Below are positions 24,927 to 33,795 of a DNA stretch of 64,000 bases, one piece after another; position 1 is the first letter of the stretch, and every line of letters begins with the position of its first letter. The stretch comes from Haloplanus sp. GDY1 (GTDB lineage Archaea > Halobacteriota > Halobacteria > Halobacteriales > Haloferacaceae). The position numbers and the translations under genes are program-made. Below the pieces are notes generated by a model. That model was not told the DNA's origin and did not search any database. It was given only the letters and a program-made list of their open reading frames with translations. The stretch covers positions 1,116,001-1,180,000 of the forward strand of contig NZ_CP098514.1 in the NCBI RefSeq assembly GCF_023703775.1, in the 5' to 3' direction.

Positions 24927-25169
24927 TCAGATCACGCGCGGAAGCAGACGCCGCCAGAGGAGGGTGAGCGCGGCGACGACGACGTACGCGCCCACCAGCG
25001 AGGCGCCGAAGTAGAGCGCCAGTCGGTCGAGGGGCATCGATCCGGCGGAGACGGCGGCGCTGACGCTGTACGCGAACGCGAGCGCGTGGTGGTACCAGCC
25101 GAAGAAGGCGTCCGATCCGCCCGGATCCGGCCGGAACTCGTCGGTCGGGGCGTCCGGCGGTGAACCCAT
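24927..25169 (-). CDS. Small two-helix membrane protein, haloarchaeal
   Basis: An 80-residue protein of unknown function. A polar Pro/Asp-rich N-terminus (about 20 residues) precedes two predicted membrane helices: FFGWYHHALAFAYSVSAAV and LYFGASLVGAYVVVAALTLL, with a basic end. It is divergent from the aldehyde oxidoreductase gene. A GC palindrome, CCCCGGC/GCCGGGG at 25171-25191, lies directly before its start codon, between the likely TATA element and the ATG, where a repressor could act. Confidence 0.65.
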   Translation of the reverse strand: MGSPPDAPTDEFRPDPGGSDAFFGWYHHALAFAYSVSAAVSAGSMPLDRLALYFGASLVGAYVVVAALTLLWRRLLPRVI

Positions 25170-25252
25170 ACCCCGGCCTCGGGAGCCGGGGTGAAAAGTC
25201 CGAGGGCTCGCGGGGGCAACCGTTTAATAGCACGGGGCGCCCGACTCCGACC

Positions 25253-26875
25253 ATGCTCACCATGGAGGGTCCGCTCCTCACGGTCGACGTGGGATCGCGG
25301 CGGGTCGAGACCGAGGGCGTCGACGACGTCCTCGACGCCTACATCGGCGGCCGGGGCGTCGCCACCCGCCTCGCCCACGACCGGATCCCGTTCGACGCCG
25401 ACCCGCTGGGACCGGAGAACCGCGTCTACTTCACGACCGGCCCGATGCAGGCGTCGTCGATGAGCTTCACCGGCCGCACGTCGGCGACGGCCGTCTCCCC
25501 GCTGACGGACGGCCTGCTCTCGACCAACGCCGGCGGGTTCGTCTCCCGGAACCTGCTCGGCACCGGCAACGCCGTGATCGAACTCGTCGGGGCGAGCGAC
25601 GTGCCCCTGATCGTCCACGTCCGCGAGGACGGCGTCGAGTTCGAGGAGGTGCCCGACCTCGCCGGCGCGGAGGTGCCCGCCGTCACGGAGTACGTCGAGG
25701 CGGAACACGACCTGGGCGCCGAACACGTCGCCTGCATCGGCCCGGCCGGGGAGAACGAGGTCCGCTTCGCCTGCATCATGACCAGCGAGACGCGGGCGTT
25801 CGGCCGCGGCGGACTGGGCGCCGTCCTCGGGTCGAAGAACGTGAAGGCGCTCACCTTCGACGGCGACGCCGTCCCCGACGTGGACGTCGACGCCGAGGCG
25901 GCCACCATCCACCGCGAGGCGGCCACCAGCGACCACATCATGAAACGGCAGGGGACCGCGAGCGTCACGGACCTCGCCAACGAGATCGGCTCCTTCCCCA
26001 CCCGCTACTTCGAGGACGTCCGCTACGAGGCGTTCGAGAAGATCAACGGCGACCGGGTGGAGGAGAAAAAGTACAAGAAGGGGACCTGCTCGCAGTGTGC
26101 CTTCGCCTGCAAACTGCCGACGCGGGACGAGGCATCGGGCGTCGAGACGGAGGGGCCGGAGTTCGAGACGATCATGGCCTTCGGCGGCAACTGCGAGGTG
26201 GACGACGTCGTCTCGATCATGCAGTCGAACGACCTCTGTGACCGCCTGGGGATGGACACCATCTCCTGTGGCAACGCCGTGGCGGCGTACCTGAAGGCGA
26301 ACGACGCCTTCGGCGACGACGAGTTGATCCACGAGACGGTGGAGCGAATCGCCCACCGGGAGGGCGACGGCGACCTGCTCGCCGAAGGCATCCATCGCTT
26401 CCACGACGAACTCGGCGTCGAGGACTGGACGGTCAAGGGGATGACCTTCTCCGCGCACGACGGCCGCACCCTCAACGGGCAGGGCCTCGCCTTCGCCACC
26501 GCGAACCGCGGCGCCGACCACATGTACGCGACGTTCTACGCCTACGAGTACCCCCTCGTCGACGCCTCGGAGGCGTTCGAACCGGCGGGGCTCTCGGCGG
26601 CCAAGGCGGAGAAGCTCGTCGAACTGGAGAACAAGCGTGCGCTGGAGGACTGCGGCGTCGTCTGCCGGTTCTCGCGGGGCATGATGACCGACGAGCGGTT
26701 CGAGAAACTGTTCGGCGCCGACTTCGAAACCCTGCTCGACGTGGGCGGGCGCGTCGTCGAACTCGAACGCCACTTCAACAACCGGCGCGGGTTCGACCGC
26801 GCCGACGACGACCTGCCCTACGACCTGCCGGACTTCGAGGCGGCGCTCGACGCCTACTACGACGCCCGCGGGTAG
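25253..26875 (+). CDS. aor: Aldehyde:ferredoxin oxidoreductase (tungsten/molybdenum pterin)
   Basis: A 540-residue AOR-family enzyme that oxidises aldehydes to acids with ferredoxin as acceptor. The bis-pterin binding region AFGRGGLGAVLGSKNVKAL is present. The [4Fe-4S] ligands are CSQCAFAC (CxxCxxxC) near residue 285 and the distal Cys in EDCGVVC. The start at 25253 is supported by GTTTAATAG at 25222-25230, 27 bp upstream; a second ATG is at 25262. A ferredoxin gene follows 111 bp downstream and may be the electron partner. Confidence 0.92.
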   Translation: MLTMEGPLLTVDVGSRRVETEGVDDVLDAYIGGRGVATRLAHDRIPFDADPLGPENRVYFTTGPMQASSMSFTGRTSATAVSPLTDGLLSTNAGGFVSRNLLGTGNAVIELVGASDVPLIVHVREDGVEFEEVPDLAGAEVPAVTEYVEAEHDLGAEHVACIGPAGENEVRFACIMTSETRAFGRGGLGAVLGSKNVKALTFDGDAVPDVDVDAEAATIHREAATSDHIMKRQGTASVTDLANEIGSFPTRYFEDVRYEAFEKINGDRVEEKKYKKGTCSQCAFACKLPTRDEASGVETEGPEFETIMAFGGNCEVDDVVSIMQSNDLCDRLGMDTISCGNAVAAYLKANDAFGDDELIHETVERIAHREGDGDLLAEGIHRFHDELGVEDWTVKGMTFSAHDGRTLNGQGLAFATANRGADHMYATFYAYEYPLVDASEAFEPAGLSAAKAEKLVELENKRALEDCGVVCRFSRGMMTDERFEKLFGADFETLLDVGGRVVELERHFNNRRGFDRADDDLPYDLPDFEAALDAYYDARG

Positions 26876-26956
26876 ACAGACCGGGGCGTCGTCCCCGACG
26901 GTGCCGTCGGGGCGAGCGCGGACTGATCGCGGCGGCCGTCGAGCGTTCGGTCGTAG

Positions 26957-27316
<360 letters not shown>

Positions 27317-27387
27317 TCGCCCCACCCTTTCCGTGACCCACCGGACCATCACGAACGATTAAGTACGACACCCTGTTACAGGGTCCC

Positions 27388-28128
27388 ATGGAACTGACCG
27401 AGAAACTGAACTTCGATCACGAGGACCGCCGGGACATCTACGACTACATCGAAGCCCACGGGGAGGTGCGGGCGGACGGGGCCCGCCGGGCGTTGAACCT
27501 CGACCCCGAGGCCTTCGGTCACCACGTCACCATCCTCCGGCGCGACGGCTACATCAGGCGTGACGGCAACAAACTGCGGGTGGCCTACCAGGAGGAGGAC
27601 GTGGAGGAACACGACGCCGAGGACCTCACCTACACGATCAGGGCGGCCCAGCAGCGGGACCTCTCCGGTCTGATCGGCGTCATCCGCGCCGTGGCGGAGG
27701 AGGGGACCTACATCGAGGCGGAGACGGTGGCGGACCTGCTGGATCACGAGGAGGTGATCCTCCGGCACAACGAGGTGCGGTCGCGGATGGTGTTCGTCGC
27801 CTGCGTCGACGACGAGGTGGTCGGCTGGGTCCACCTGGACCTCCCCGAGACGGAGAAACTGGCCCACACCGCGGTGTTGACGGTCGGTCTCCTGCCCACC
27901 TACCGCGGGCACGGCATCGGCACCGCGCTCCTGGAGCGCGGGTTCCGCTGGGCCTGCGACCACGACTTCGAGAAACTGTACAACAGCGTCCCCGCGACCA
28001 ACGAGGCGGCCATCGACTTCCTCGAGGCCCACGGCTGGGAGACCGAGGCGGTGCGCGAGGACCACTACCGCATCGACGACGAGTACGTCGACGAGGTGAT
28101 GATGGCCCGGTTCCTCGACTGCGCGTAG
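27388..28128 (+). CDS. GNAT N-acetyltransferase with N-terminal winged helix
   Basis: A 246-residue protein with two parts. Residues about 10-65 form a winged-helix-like domain (RADGARRALNLDPEAFGHHVTILRR). Residues about 78-240 form a GNAT acetyltransferase with the acetyl-CoA motif LPTYRGHGIGTALLERG and the C-terminal NEAAIDFLEAHGW. It may be a DNA-bound or effector-responsive acetyltransferase; the substrate is unknown. A TATA-like TTAAGTA near 27359 sits about 27 bp before the ATG. Its stop is 78 bp from the convergent tmcA stop. Confidence 0.83.
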   Translation: MELTEKLNFDHEDRRDIYDYIEAHGEVRADGARRALNLDPEAFGHHVTILRRDGYIRRDGNKLRVAYQEEDVEEHDAEDLTYTIRAAQQRDLSGLIGVIRAVAEEGTYIEAETVADLLDHEEVILRHNEVRSRMVFVACVDDEVVGWVHLDLPETEKLAHTAVLTVGLLPTYRGHGIGTALLERGFRWACDHDFEKLYNSVPATNEAAIDFLEAHGWETEAVREDHYRIDDEYVDEVMMARFLDCA

Positions 28129-28206
28129 TCCCGTATCGTGAGCCAGTCCCGGTGGTTCGCCGGGCCGTCTCGGCGAACGTCCGGGACACAGTCACAACCA
28201 CCCGTA

Positions 28207-30438
28207 TCACTCGTACCGGCGGCGTTCCTCGGCCGCGGCCTCGGTCCCGTACGCCTCGACCAGCGGCCGGTAGGCCTCGCCGAGCGCCCGCATGCACTGC
28301 CGGGTCGAGACGTAGTCGAGGTCGGCCGCGACTCGCTCCCACCCGTGTGCCTGCAGCGGTTTGCGCACCAGCAGCCGCTCGGCCCGGGCCGAGAGGTCGG
28401 CCGTCGGGGCCGTCAGGTGGGCGAGCGCCAGGTCCCGGAACGCGCCGGGGGCGGCGTCGTACAGTCCCGGTCCGAAGGCCGCGGCGGCGACGACCCGCCA
28501 CTCGTGATCGGAGAGCGACGGCGCGAACGCGCCGTCGGTCGCGCGCAGCGTCGCCCGCGCGACGTCGGGGTCGAGGTCGCGGAGGGCGTCGGAGAGGCCG
28601 TCACGCATCCGGCGGCGGAACCGCCGGGCGTGGCGGTCGTGGAGCGCCTCGCCGGCCGGGCTCGTCGGCCGGAGCATCACCGCCGAGTACTCGCCGCTGG
28701 TCGCGTTGCGGGTCGTCGAGCAGTGGACCGTGCGGTAGCCGTTTCGCTCCCAGAACCGCACGAGCCGCGGCGTCGCGCCGTAGCCGACGCCGAACCAGTC
28801 CACGTCGTCGTCGAACTCCTCGTGGCAGGCCGACAGGAGCCGCGAGCCGAACCCCTCCGAGCGGAGCGCGTGGTGGGTGGCGATGCGCAACACGCGGTGG
28901 CCGACGGGCTCGCCCGCCTCGCGGTCGCGCAACTGACTCGTCAGCACGTCCGGGAGCATGTTCCCCCGGACCCGCGCCCCCTCGTACATCTCCTCGCGGA
29001 GGTCGGCGGGGAGTCCCCCCTCCCGGGCCAGGAGGGCGACGGCGGCGACGTGGCCGTCGACGAGCAGCGCCCGGGCGGTGAGGTTGGGTGCGTCGAGCAG
29101 GCGCGCCAGGTCGTCCGGCTCCGTCCGGTAGTGTGCGAGGACGAGGAGGCCGAACGCCTCCCGCAGGAGGTGTTCGTCGGCGAGCAGCGTCTCGGCGTCG
29201 AGCGTCCGGTAGGTGGCGTCGGCGGGCGTCGCGCCCGCGAGAAGCTGGTCGACGGCGGGGCGGGCGTCCAGCAGGAGGGCGCGGAACGCCCACACCTCCA
29301 CCGGGTCGCCGGCGGCGTACCGAATCGGGTCGTCGAGGCGGGCGTCGACCACCTCCCGGTCGCTCTCCGCGAGGCGGTCACGGAACCGCACGTCGAACCC
29401 GCGGCCGGTCCCCTCGTAGCCGTGGACCGTCGTGACGAAGGCCGTCGCCGGCGCGTCGAGGAAGGCTTCGAGGCGGCGGACGGGCAGGGCGGCCGCCTCG
29501 TCGACGACGACGGCGTCGGGGGCGTCCGGCAGGGCGGCCGCCGCCCCGGGGTCGAGAAAGCGGACCCTGCCGCCGCCGGCCGCCGACAGGACGTGCGCCT
29601 CGCCGTCCGCGTCGGCGAGGGTTCCCAGTCGGTCGAGCAGCGCCCGCGCCCGCTCGAACACCTCCGCGGCGTTGCGGTAGGCGGGCGCGGTCACGAGGAC
29701 GTCACGGCCGTCGGCGGCGAGACAGCCGGCGGCGAGGCCGGCGGCCGCGGACTTCCCGCGTCCCCGGTCGGCCTCGACGACGACGGCGACGCCGCGCTCC
29801 CGGAGGCGCTCCAGCGCGGCCAGGGCGTCGGCCTGATCGGCCGTGAGACAGGCCTCGTAGGCCGCTCGCGGGAAGGCGGCGTCGTCGGGGGCCGTCACCG
29901 GCGCCCGTGGCCGCGCGGGCCCGGCGTCGGTCAGGCCGTCGCGCTCGATCACTTCGGCGTCCACGTCGACGACGGCGACCCCCGGGTGGGAGCGCAGGGT
30001 GTCGACCAGCCGCCGCCGGAAGTGCCCGGTCACCTCCGCGACGGTGAAGGGGGGGACGGCGAGGCGCTCGTCGGCGTCGGTTCGCGCCGCGGGCCAGTCG
30101 TCGAGGGCCGGCGTCACGAGGACGAGGAGGCCGCCGCCGTCGACGGCGCCGACGACCCGCCCGAGGGCGTTCGCCGAGAACGCCGCGTGGGCGTCGAGGA
30201 CGACGACGTCGCGCGTGGTGCCGAGGAGTCGGGACGCGTGGGCCGGATCGATCCGTTCGGCCCAGCCGACCCCTTCCCTGCCCGTGACGACCGTCGCGTC
30301 GGGGTCGTCGAACGCCGCGACGGCCTCGGCGGCGGCGTCGAGCCCTCGGTCCCGGTCGCCGGCGAGTGTCAGCAGGCGACGCTCGTTCGCGCGCTCGGCT
30401 TCGGCCCGCAGGGCCGCGACGACGCCGGCGAGGTCCAT
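28207..30438 (-). CDS. tmcA: tRNA(Met) cytidine acetyltransferase
   Basis: A 743-residue TmcA, the ATP-dependent RNA acetyltransferase that makes ac4C; archaeal homologues modify tRNA and rRNA. Domains in order: N-terminal TmcA_N (about 1-170), RecA-like helicase module with Walker A EADRGRGKSAAAG and Walker B VVVDEAAALP, GNAT domain (residues about 430-600, with IATHHALRSEGFGSRLL), and a C-terminal tRNA-binding part. ATG 30438 is used; the upstream start at 30465 adds nine non-family residues. Divergent from the dioxygenase gene. Confidence 0.93.
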   Translation of the reverse strand: MDLAGVVAALRAEAERANERRLLTLAGDRDRGLDAAAEAVAAFDDPDATVVTGREGVGWAERIDPAHASRLLGTTRDVVVLDAHAAFSANALGRVVGAVDGGGLLVLVTPALDDWPAARTDADERLAVPPFTVAEVTGHFRRRLVDTLRSHPGVAVVDVDAEVIERDGLTDAGPARPRAPVTAPDDAAFPRAAYEACLTADQADALAALERLRERGVAVVVEADRGRGKSAAAGLAAGCLAADGRDVLVTAPAYRNAAEVFERARALLDRLGTLADADGEAHVLSAAGGGRVRFLDPGAAAALPDAPDAVVVDEAAALPVRRLEAFLDAPATAFVTTVHGYEGTGRGFDVRFRDRLAESDREVVDARLDDPIRYAAGDPVEVWAFRALLLDARPAVDQLLAGATPADATYRTLDAETLLADEHLLREAFGLLVLAHYRTEPDDLARLLDAPNLTARALLVDGHVAAVALLAREGGLPADLREEMYEGARVRGNMLPDVLTSQLRDREAGEPVGHRVLRIATHHALRSEGFGSRLLSACHEEFDDDVDWFGVGYGATPRLVRFWERNGYRTVHCSTTRNATSGEYSAVMLRPTSPAGEALHDRHARRFRRRMRDGLSDALRDLDPDVARATLRATDGAFAPSLSDHEWRVVAAAAFGPGLYDAAPGAFRDLALAHLTAPTADLSARAERLLVRKPLQAHGWERVAADLDYVSTRQCMRALGEAYRPLVEAYGTEAAAEERRRYE

Positions 30439-30501
30439 GTCCGGCCGTACCCCGGCGGCGACCAAGGGCCTTGCCCTCCCCGGCGACGACGGTGACGGGT
30501 G

Positions 30502-30517
30502 GTGACACTAGTGTTAC
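30502..30517. promoter_or_regulatory. Palindromic operator candidate before the dioxygenase gene
   Basis: GTGACACTAGTGTTAC is a 16-bp palindrome with a perfect 10-bp core (ACACTAGTGT). It stands 7 bp before TTAAC at 30525-30529, the likely TATA box of the gene starting at 30554. A protein bound there could block or recruit TBP/TFB. It also lies between the divergent tmcA and dioxygenase promoters. Confidence 0.45.
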
Positions 30518-30553
30518 GGAGCCGTTAACTTGGGCCGAACCGTACTGGGGGAC

Positions 30554-31498
30554 ATGCCCGAAGCCATTCCCGGACTCCACCACGTCACCGCCGTCGGGAG
30601 CGACCCCGTTCGCAACGCGGCGTTCTACACCGAGACGCTCGGCCTCCGTCTCGTCAAGCGCAGCGTGAACCAGGACGACGTGTCGGTGTATCACCTGTTC
30701 TACGGCGACCACGGCGGCTCCCCCGGGACCAGCATGACGTTCTTCCCGTATCCGGACGCCGCCCCCGGACAGGTGGGAACCGGGCAGGCCAGCGCCGTCG
30801 CCTTCCTGATCCCGGGCGACTCGGTCGACTACTGGGTCGACCGGCTGGCGGCCGAGGGCGTCGACGCCGACGACCCCGTCGAGCGGTTCGGCGACGTCGT
30901 GATCCCGTTTCGCGACCCGGACGGCCTGCCGCTGGAACTCGTCGCCCGGGCCGACGCCCCGGCGGGCGACCCGCCGGAGGGTCCCGTCCCCGCCGAACAC
31001 GCCGTCCGTGGCTTCTTCGGCGTCACCCTCTCGCTGTCGGACGCCGAGCGGACGGCGACGCTGCTGGAGGCGATGGGCTTCGAGGAGTCGGGGAGCGAGG
31101 GCCGGCGCGTTCGCTACGAGTCACACGGCGACCTCGGATACGCAGTCGACCTGGTCGCGGACCCGTCGGCGCCACAGGGCCGCCCCGGCGCGGGGACGGT
31201 CCACCACGTCGCCTTCCAGGTGACCGAGGAGACCCAGCCCGAGTGGCGGCAGGTGTTGATGGACCACGGCCTGCGGCCCACGGAGATCATCGACCGCAAG
31301 TGGTTCGAGTCGGTGTACGCCCGCACCACGGGCGGCGTCCTCTTCGAGTACGCGACGACGGAACCGGGATACACGGTCGACGAGGATCTGGCCAACCTCG
31401 GCGAGCGCCTCGTCCTGCCGGAGTGGCTGGAGGGGCGGCGCGACGAGATCGAGGCGGGGCTGCCCGCGCTGGAACTGGACGAGGCGGTCAGCAGGTAG
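30554..31498 (+). CDS. Ring-cleaving dioxygenase, VOC superfamily (MhqO-like)
   Basis: A 314-residue extradiol-type dioxygenase or glyoxalase-like protein with two vicinal-oxygen-chelate domains (about 1-140 and 155-300). The metal-binding facial triad is suggested by LHHVTAV, VHHVAFQV and VLFEYAT. Such proteins open hydroquinone or catechol rings. ATG 30554 fits a leaderless promoter with TTAAC 27 bp upstream and a palindromic operator candidate beyond it. Probably inducible by an aromatic or quinone compound. Confidence 0.85.
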   Translation: MPEAIPGLHHVTAVGSDPVRNAAFYTETLGLRLVKRSVNQDDVSVYHLFYGDHGGSPGTSMTFFPYPDAAPGQVGTGQASAVAFLIPGDSVDYWVDRLAAEGVDADDPVERFGDVVIPFRDPDGLPLELVARADAPAGDPPEGPVPAEHAVRGFFGVTLSLSDAERTATLLEAMGFEESGSEGRRVRYESHGDLGYAVDLVADPSAPQGRPGAGTVHHVAFQVTEETQPEWRQVLMDHGLRPTEIIDRKWFESVYARTTGGVLFEYATTEPGYTVDEDLANLGERLVLPEWLEGRRDEIEAGLPALELDEAVSR

Positions 31499-31552
31499 TC
31501 CGGGCGAAGGCCCGTGTGCAGCGATCACACTGTCTCACGGCTTTGAAAGCGC

Positions 31553-31558
31553 TTTTAT
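31553..31558 (+). promoter_or_regulatory. TATA box of the rpl7ae operon
   Basis: TTTTAT lies inside the AT tract of GCTTTTATGG, preceded by the palindrome AAAGCGCTTT (31546-31555). With a usual spacing, transcription would start near 31583. That gives a leader of about 85 nt before the L7Ae start, unusual in a genome dominated by leaderless promoters. Confidence 0.55.
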
Positions 31559-31589
31559 GGGGGCCCCTGCTAACCGACTGTACAGCCTG

Positions 31590-31653
31590 CCCGCGGTTGA
31601 TGATTCGCCTCGCCATCAGGGACTCACTCTGGTGAGGTGTGCGAGCCGACGGG
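31590..31653 (+). promoter_or_regulatory. Kink-turn (box C/D-like) leader of rpl7ae, probable L7Ae autoregulatory site
   Basis: The leader contains TGATGA (31598-31603), the box C sequence. Next comes a stem, TTCGC (31604-31608) pairing with GCGAG (31641-31645), extended by CTCGCC (31609-31614) with GGTGAG (31631-31636). Then comes CCGA (31646-31649), a box D variant. Outer CCCG (31590-31593) can pair with CGGG (31650-31653). L7Ae binds such kink-turns. The element ends one base before the Shine-Dalgarno GGGAGG (31655-31660), so L7Ae binding could block translation. Confidence 0.6.
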
Positions 31654-31668
31654 TGGGAGGTACAAACC

Positions 31669-32031
31669 ATGTCAGTTTACGTCAATTTCGATGTCCCGGC
31701 GGATCTCGCCGAGAGCGCCATCGAGGCGCTCGAAGTAGCGCGAGACACAGGGAGTGTCAAGAAAGGAACGAACGAGACGACCAAGGCGGTCGAGCGCGGC
31801 AACGCCGAACTCGTCGTCATCGCGGAGGACGTCCAGCCCGAGGAGATCGTGATGCACCTGCCCGAACTCGCCGACGAGAAGGGCATTCCGTACGTCTTCG
31901 TCGAGACGCAGGACGACGTCGGCCACGCGGCAGGGCTCGAAGTCGGGAGCGCCGCGGCCGCCATCGTCGACGCGGGCGACGCGGAGGAACAGGTCGAAGA
32001 CATCGCCACGAAGGTCGAGGACCTCCGGTAA
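31669..32031 (+). CDS. rpl7ae: Ribosomal protein L7Ae
   Basis: A 120-residue L7Ae, a kink-turn binding protein of the large subunit that also belongs to C/D and H/ACA RNPs and archaeal RNase P. The RNA-binding signature [27 protein letters not shown] and [16 protein letters not shown] are intact. ATG 31669 is preceded by GGGAGG at 31655-31660, a good Shine-Dalgarno site. First gene of rpl7ae-rps28e-rpl24e-ndk. Its leader contains a candidate binding site for its own product. Confidence 0.97.
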   Translation: MSVYVNFDVPADLAESAIEALEVARDTGSVKKGTNETTKAVERGNAELVVIAEDVQPEEIVMHLPELADEKGIPYVFVETQDDVGHAAGLEVGSAAAAIVDAGDAEEQVEDIATKVEDLR

Positions 32032-32037
32032 GCGACC

Positions 32038-32262
32038 ATGAGCGCCGAAGAGAGTGCCAGCGACTCGATGCCCGCCGAGGTAATCGAGATCGTCGGCAAG
32101 ACCGGCATGCATGGCGAGGCCATGCAGGTCAAATGTCGCATCCAGGAGGGGTCGAATCAGGGGCGAATCATCACGCGCAACGTGCTGGGCCCCGTCCGCG
32201 AGGGCGACGTGCTCCAACTGCGCGAGACACAGCGCGACGCCGACTCCATCGGAGGACAGTAA
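32038..32262 (+). CDS. rps28e: Ribosomal protein S28e
   Basis: A 74-residue S28e with the OB-fold core [23 protein letters not shown] and the conserved C-terminal [22 protein letters not shown]. It contacts the mRNA exit region of the small subunit. The gene begins 6 bp after rpl7ae, and its stop TAA shares a base with the rpl24e start (TAATG). Confidence 0.96.
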   Translation: MSAEESASDSMPAEVIEIVGKTGMHGEAMQVKCRIQEGSNQGRIITRNVLGPVREGDVLQLRETQRDADSIGGQ

Positions 32263-32456
32263 TGGTCGACACACGCACCTGCGACTACACGGGCGAGGAG
32301 ATCGAACCCGGCACGGGGACCATGTACGTCAGGACGGACGGCACCATCCTGCACTTCGTGGACTCCAAAGCCGAGAAGAACTACTTCCTCGGCCGCGAGG
32401 CGAGGGATCTGGAGTGGACCGCGGACGGGCGGGCCGGCGGCGAGGGTGAGGAATGA
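32262..32456 (+). CDS. rpl24e: Ribosomal protein L24e lacking most zinc-ribbon cysteines
   Basis: A 64-residue L24e recognised by [17 protein letters not shown] and [16 protein letters not shown]. The family normally has a CxxC...CxxxC zinc ribbon. Here only Cys7 remains; the other three positions are Thr10, Val33 and Ala37. So this copy cannot bind zinc in the usual way. It starts within the S28e stop and ends overlapping the ndk start by 4 bp (ATGA). Confidence 0.92.
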   Translation: MVDTRTCDYTGEEIEPGTGTMYVRTDGTILHFVDSKAEKNYFLGREARDLEWTADGRAGGEGEE

Positions 32457-32917
32457 GCGACGCCGAGCGCACCTTCGTGATGGTCAAGCCCGACGGGGTC
32501 CAGCGAGGCCTGATCGGCGAGATCATCTCCCGCTTCGAGGACCGCGGCCTCAAACTCGTCGGCGCGAAGTTCATGACCATCTCCGACGAACTCGCCCACG
32601 AACACTACGGCGAACACGAAGACAAGCCCTTCTTCGAGGGCCTCGTCGACTTCATCACCGCCGGCCCGGTGATGGCGATGGTCTGGGAGGGACAGGACGC
32701 CACCCGCCAGGTCCGCGCCATGATGGGCGAGACCGACCCCGCCGAGTCCGACCCCGGAACGATCCGGGGCGACTTCGGCCTCGACCTCGGTCGGAACGTC
32801 ATCCACGGCTCCGACCACGAGGACGAGGGTGCGAACGAGCGGGAGATCGACCTCTTCTTCGACGAGGACGAACTCCAGGACTACGAGCGAATCGACGAGA
32901 CCTGGCTGTACGAGTAG
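32453..32917 (+). CDS. ndk: Nucleoside diphosphate kinase
   Basis: A 154-residue NDK that balances nucleoside triphosphates by phosphoryl transfer through a catalytic histidine in RNVIHGSD. The N-terminal [18 protein letters not shown] and the [14 protein letters not shown] segment are typical. Last gene of the ribosomal operon; start overlaps the rpl24e stop. The stop is one base from that of the convergent HTH_10 gene. Confidence 0.97.
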   Translation: MSDAERTFVMVKPDGVQRGLIGEIISRFEDRGLKLVGAKFMTISDELAHEHYGEHEDKPFFEGLVDFITAGPVMAMVWEGQDATRQVRAMMGETDPAESDPGTIRGDFGLDLGRNVIHGSDHEDEGANEREIDLFFDEDELQDYERIDETWLYE

Positions 32918-32918
32918 C

Positions 32919-33638
32919 CTAGCTCGGCTCGCCGAGATACCCGGTAACCAGTCGTTCTTCGGCCCGACGCAACCGATAGGAGAGCGTCGACCGTGGCACG
33001 TCGAGTTCCCCGGCCAGGTCGTCGAGCGTAATCGCCCGCGGCGTCCGGTAGTAGCCGTGATCGAGGGCGGCCCGCATCGCTCGGCGCTGGTCGGGAGGAA
33101 GCGAAATCGATCCCAGCGAGTCGTGCCCCCACCCCTCGGCGTCGCCGAGGTGGCCCATGTGGAACGTGAGTCCCTGCCGCAGGTTCGCACTGAGCGCGTC
33201 GTACAGTAGTCCCACCTTCTCGTCAGACTGCAGGAAGACGCGCCAGCCGTGCCGAGATTTCCGTCGACTGGTACAGAAGAGCGATCCGCGCGGGAGATAC
33301 CGACCCGCGAGCGTCTGGACGGACTCGCCGTCCTCGACGCCCTCGAGGTAGGTGTAGATCACCCGTTCGTCCTCCGAGCGTTCGAGTACGTCGTGGACCC
33401 GGGTGGCCGAACAGTCCGCCTCGGTCACCGACGCCGTCCGCACCGTCTCGTCGAGGCGGAGGCGTTCGACGGCGTCGAGCGCCGCCGGTGGCCCCGTCAA
33501 CCGCTCCACACGCCAGAAACCGTCCTCGGTGACGTCACCGTGTAACGCCTCGGCGACGAGCGTCGGATGCTCGATGAACACGTCCATCACCGGATCGGCG
33601 CCCGTCTCGTACACGACGTCGAACGTGAACTCACGCAT
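32919..33638 (-). CDS. HTH_10 (Bat-type) transcriptional regulator
   Basis: A 239-residue haloarchaeal regulator. The C-terminal 55 residues form the HTH_10 domain (PRAITLDDLAGELDVPRSTLSYRLRRAEERL). The N-terminal part is a sensor-like region without a recognised PAS/GAF motif; a central basic segment (CTSRRKSRHGWRVFLQSDEK) is typical of these proteins. It is divergent from the methanethiol-oxidase-like operon and is the best candidate to regulate it. Its start is coupled (TAATG) to a 9-codon upstream ORF. Confidence 0.85.
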   Translation of the reverse strand: MREFTFDVVYETGADPVMDVFIEHPTLVAEALHGDVTEDGFWRVERLTGPPAALDAVERLRLDETVRTASVTEADCSATRVHDVLERSEDERVIYTYLEGVEDGESVQTLAGRYLPRGSLFCTSRRKSRHGWRVFLQSDEKVGLLYDALSANLRQGLTFHMGHLGDAEGWGHDSLGSISLPPDQRRAMRAALDHGYYRTPRAITLDDLAGELDVPRSTLSYRLRRAEERLVTGYLGEPS

Positions 33639-33667
33639 TACGTGTCCTCCGGGCCGTCGTCGGACAT
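33638..33667 (-). CDS. 9-codon upstream ORF coupled to the HTH_10 gene
   Basis: ATG at 33667 is followed by codons for SDDGPEDT and a TAA whose last base is the A of the regulator's ATG. A TATA-like CTTTTAG (minus strand, about 33697-33706) lies about 35 bp upstream, so the transcript should start just before this ORF. It may serve only to bring ribosomes to the regulator start by termination-reinitiation. That it is translated is inferred. Confidence 0.4.
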   Translation of the reverse strand: MSDDGPEDT

Positions 33668-33795
33668 CACGAACACACCCCCGGTACGCCGGCCAGGCTA
33701 AAAGCCTTCCCCAGAACCGCAGCGCGAGAGACGGGAGTTGGCGCTCGACAACTCAATGGTTATTTGTGAGTACCCCTTGTATGTTACTGTCTGCC

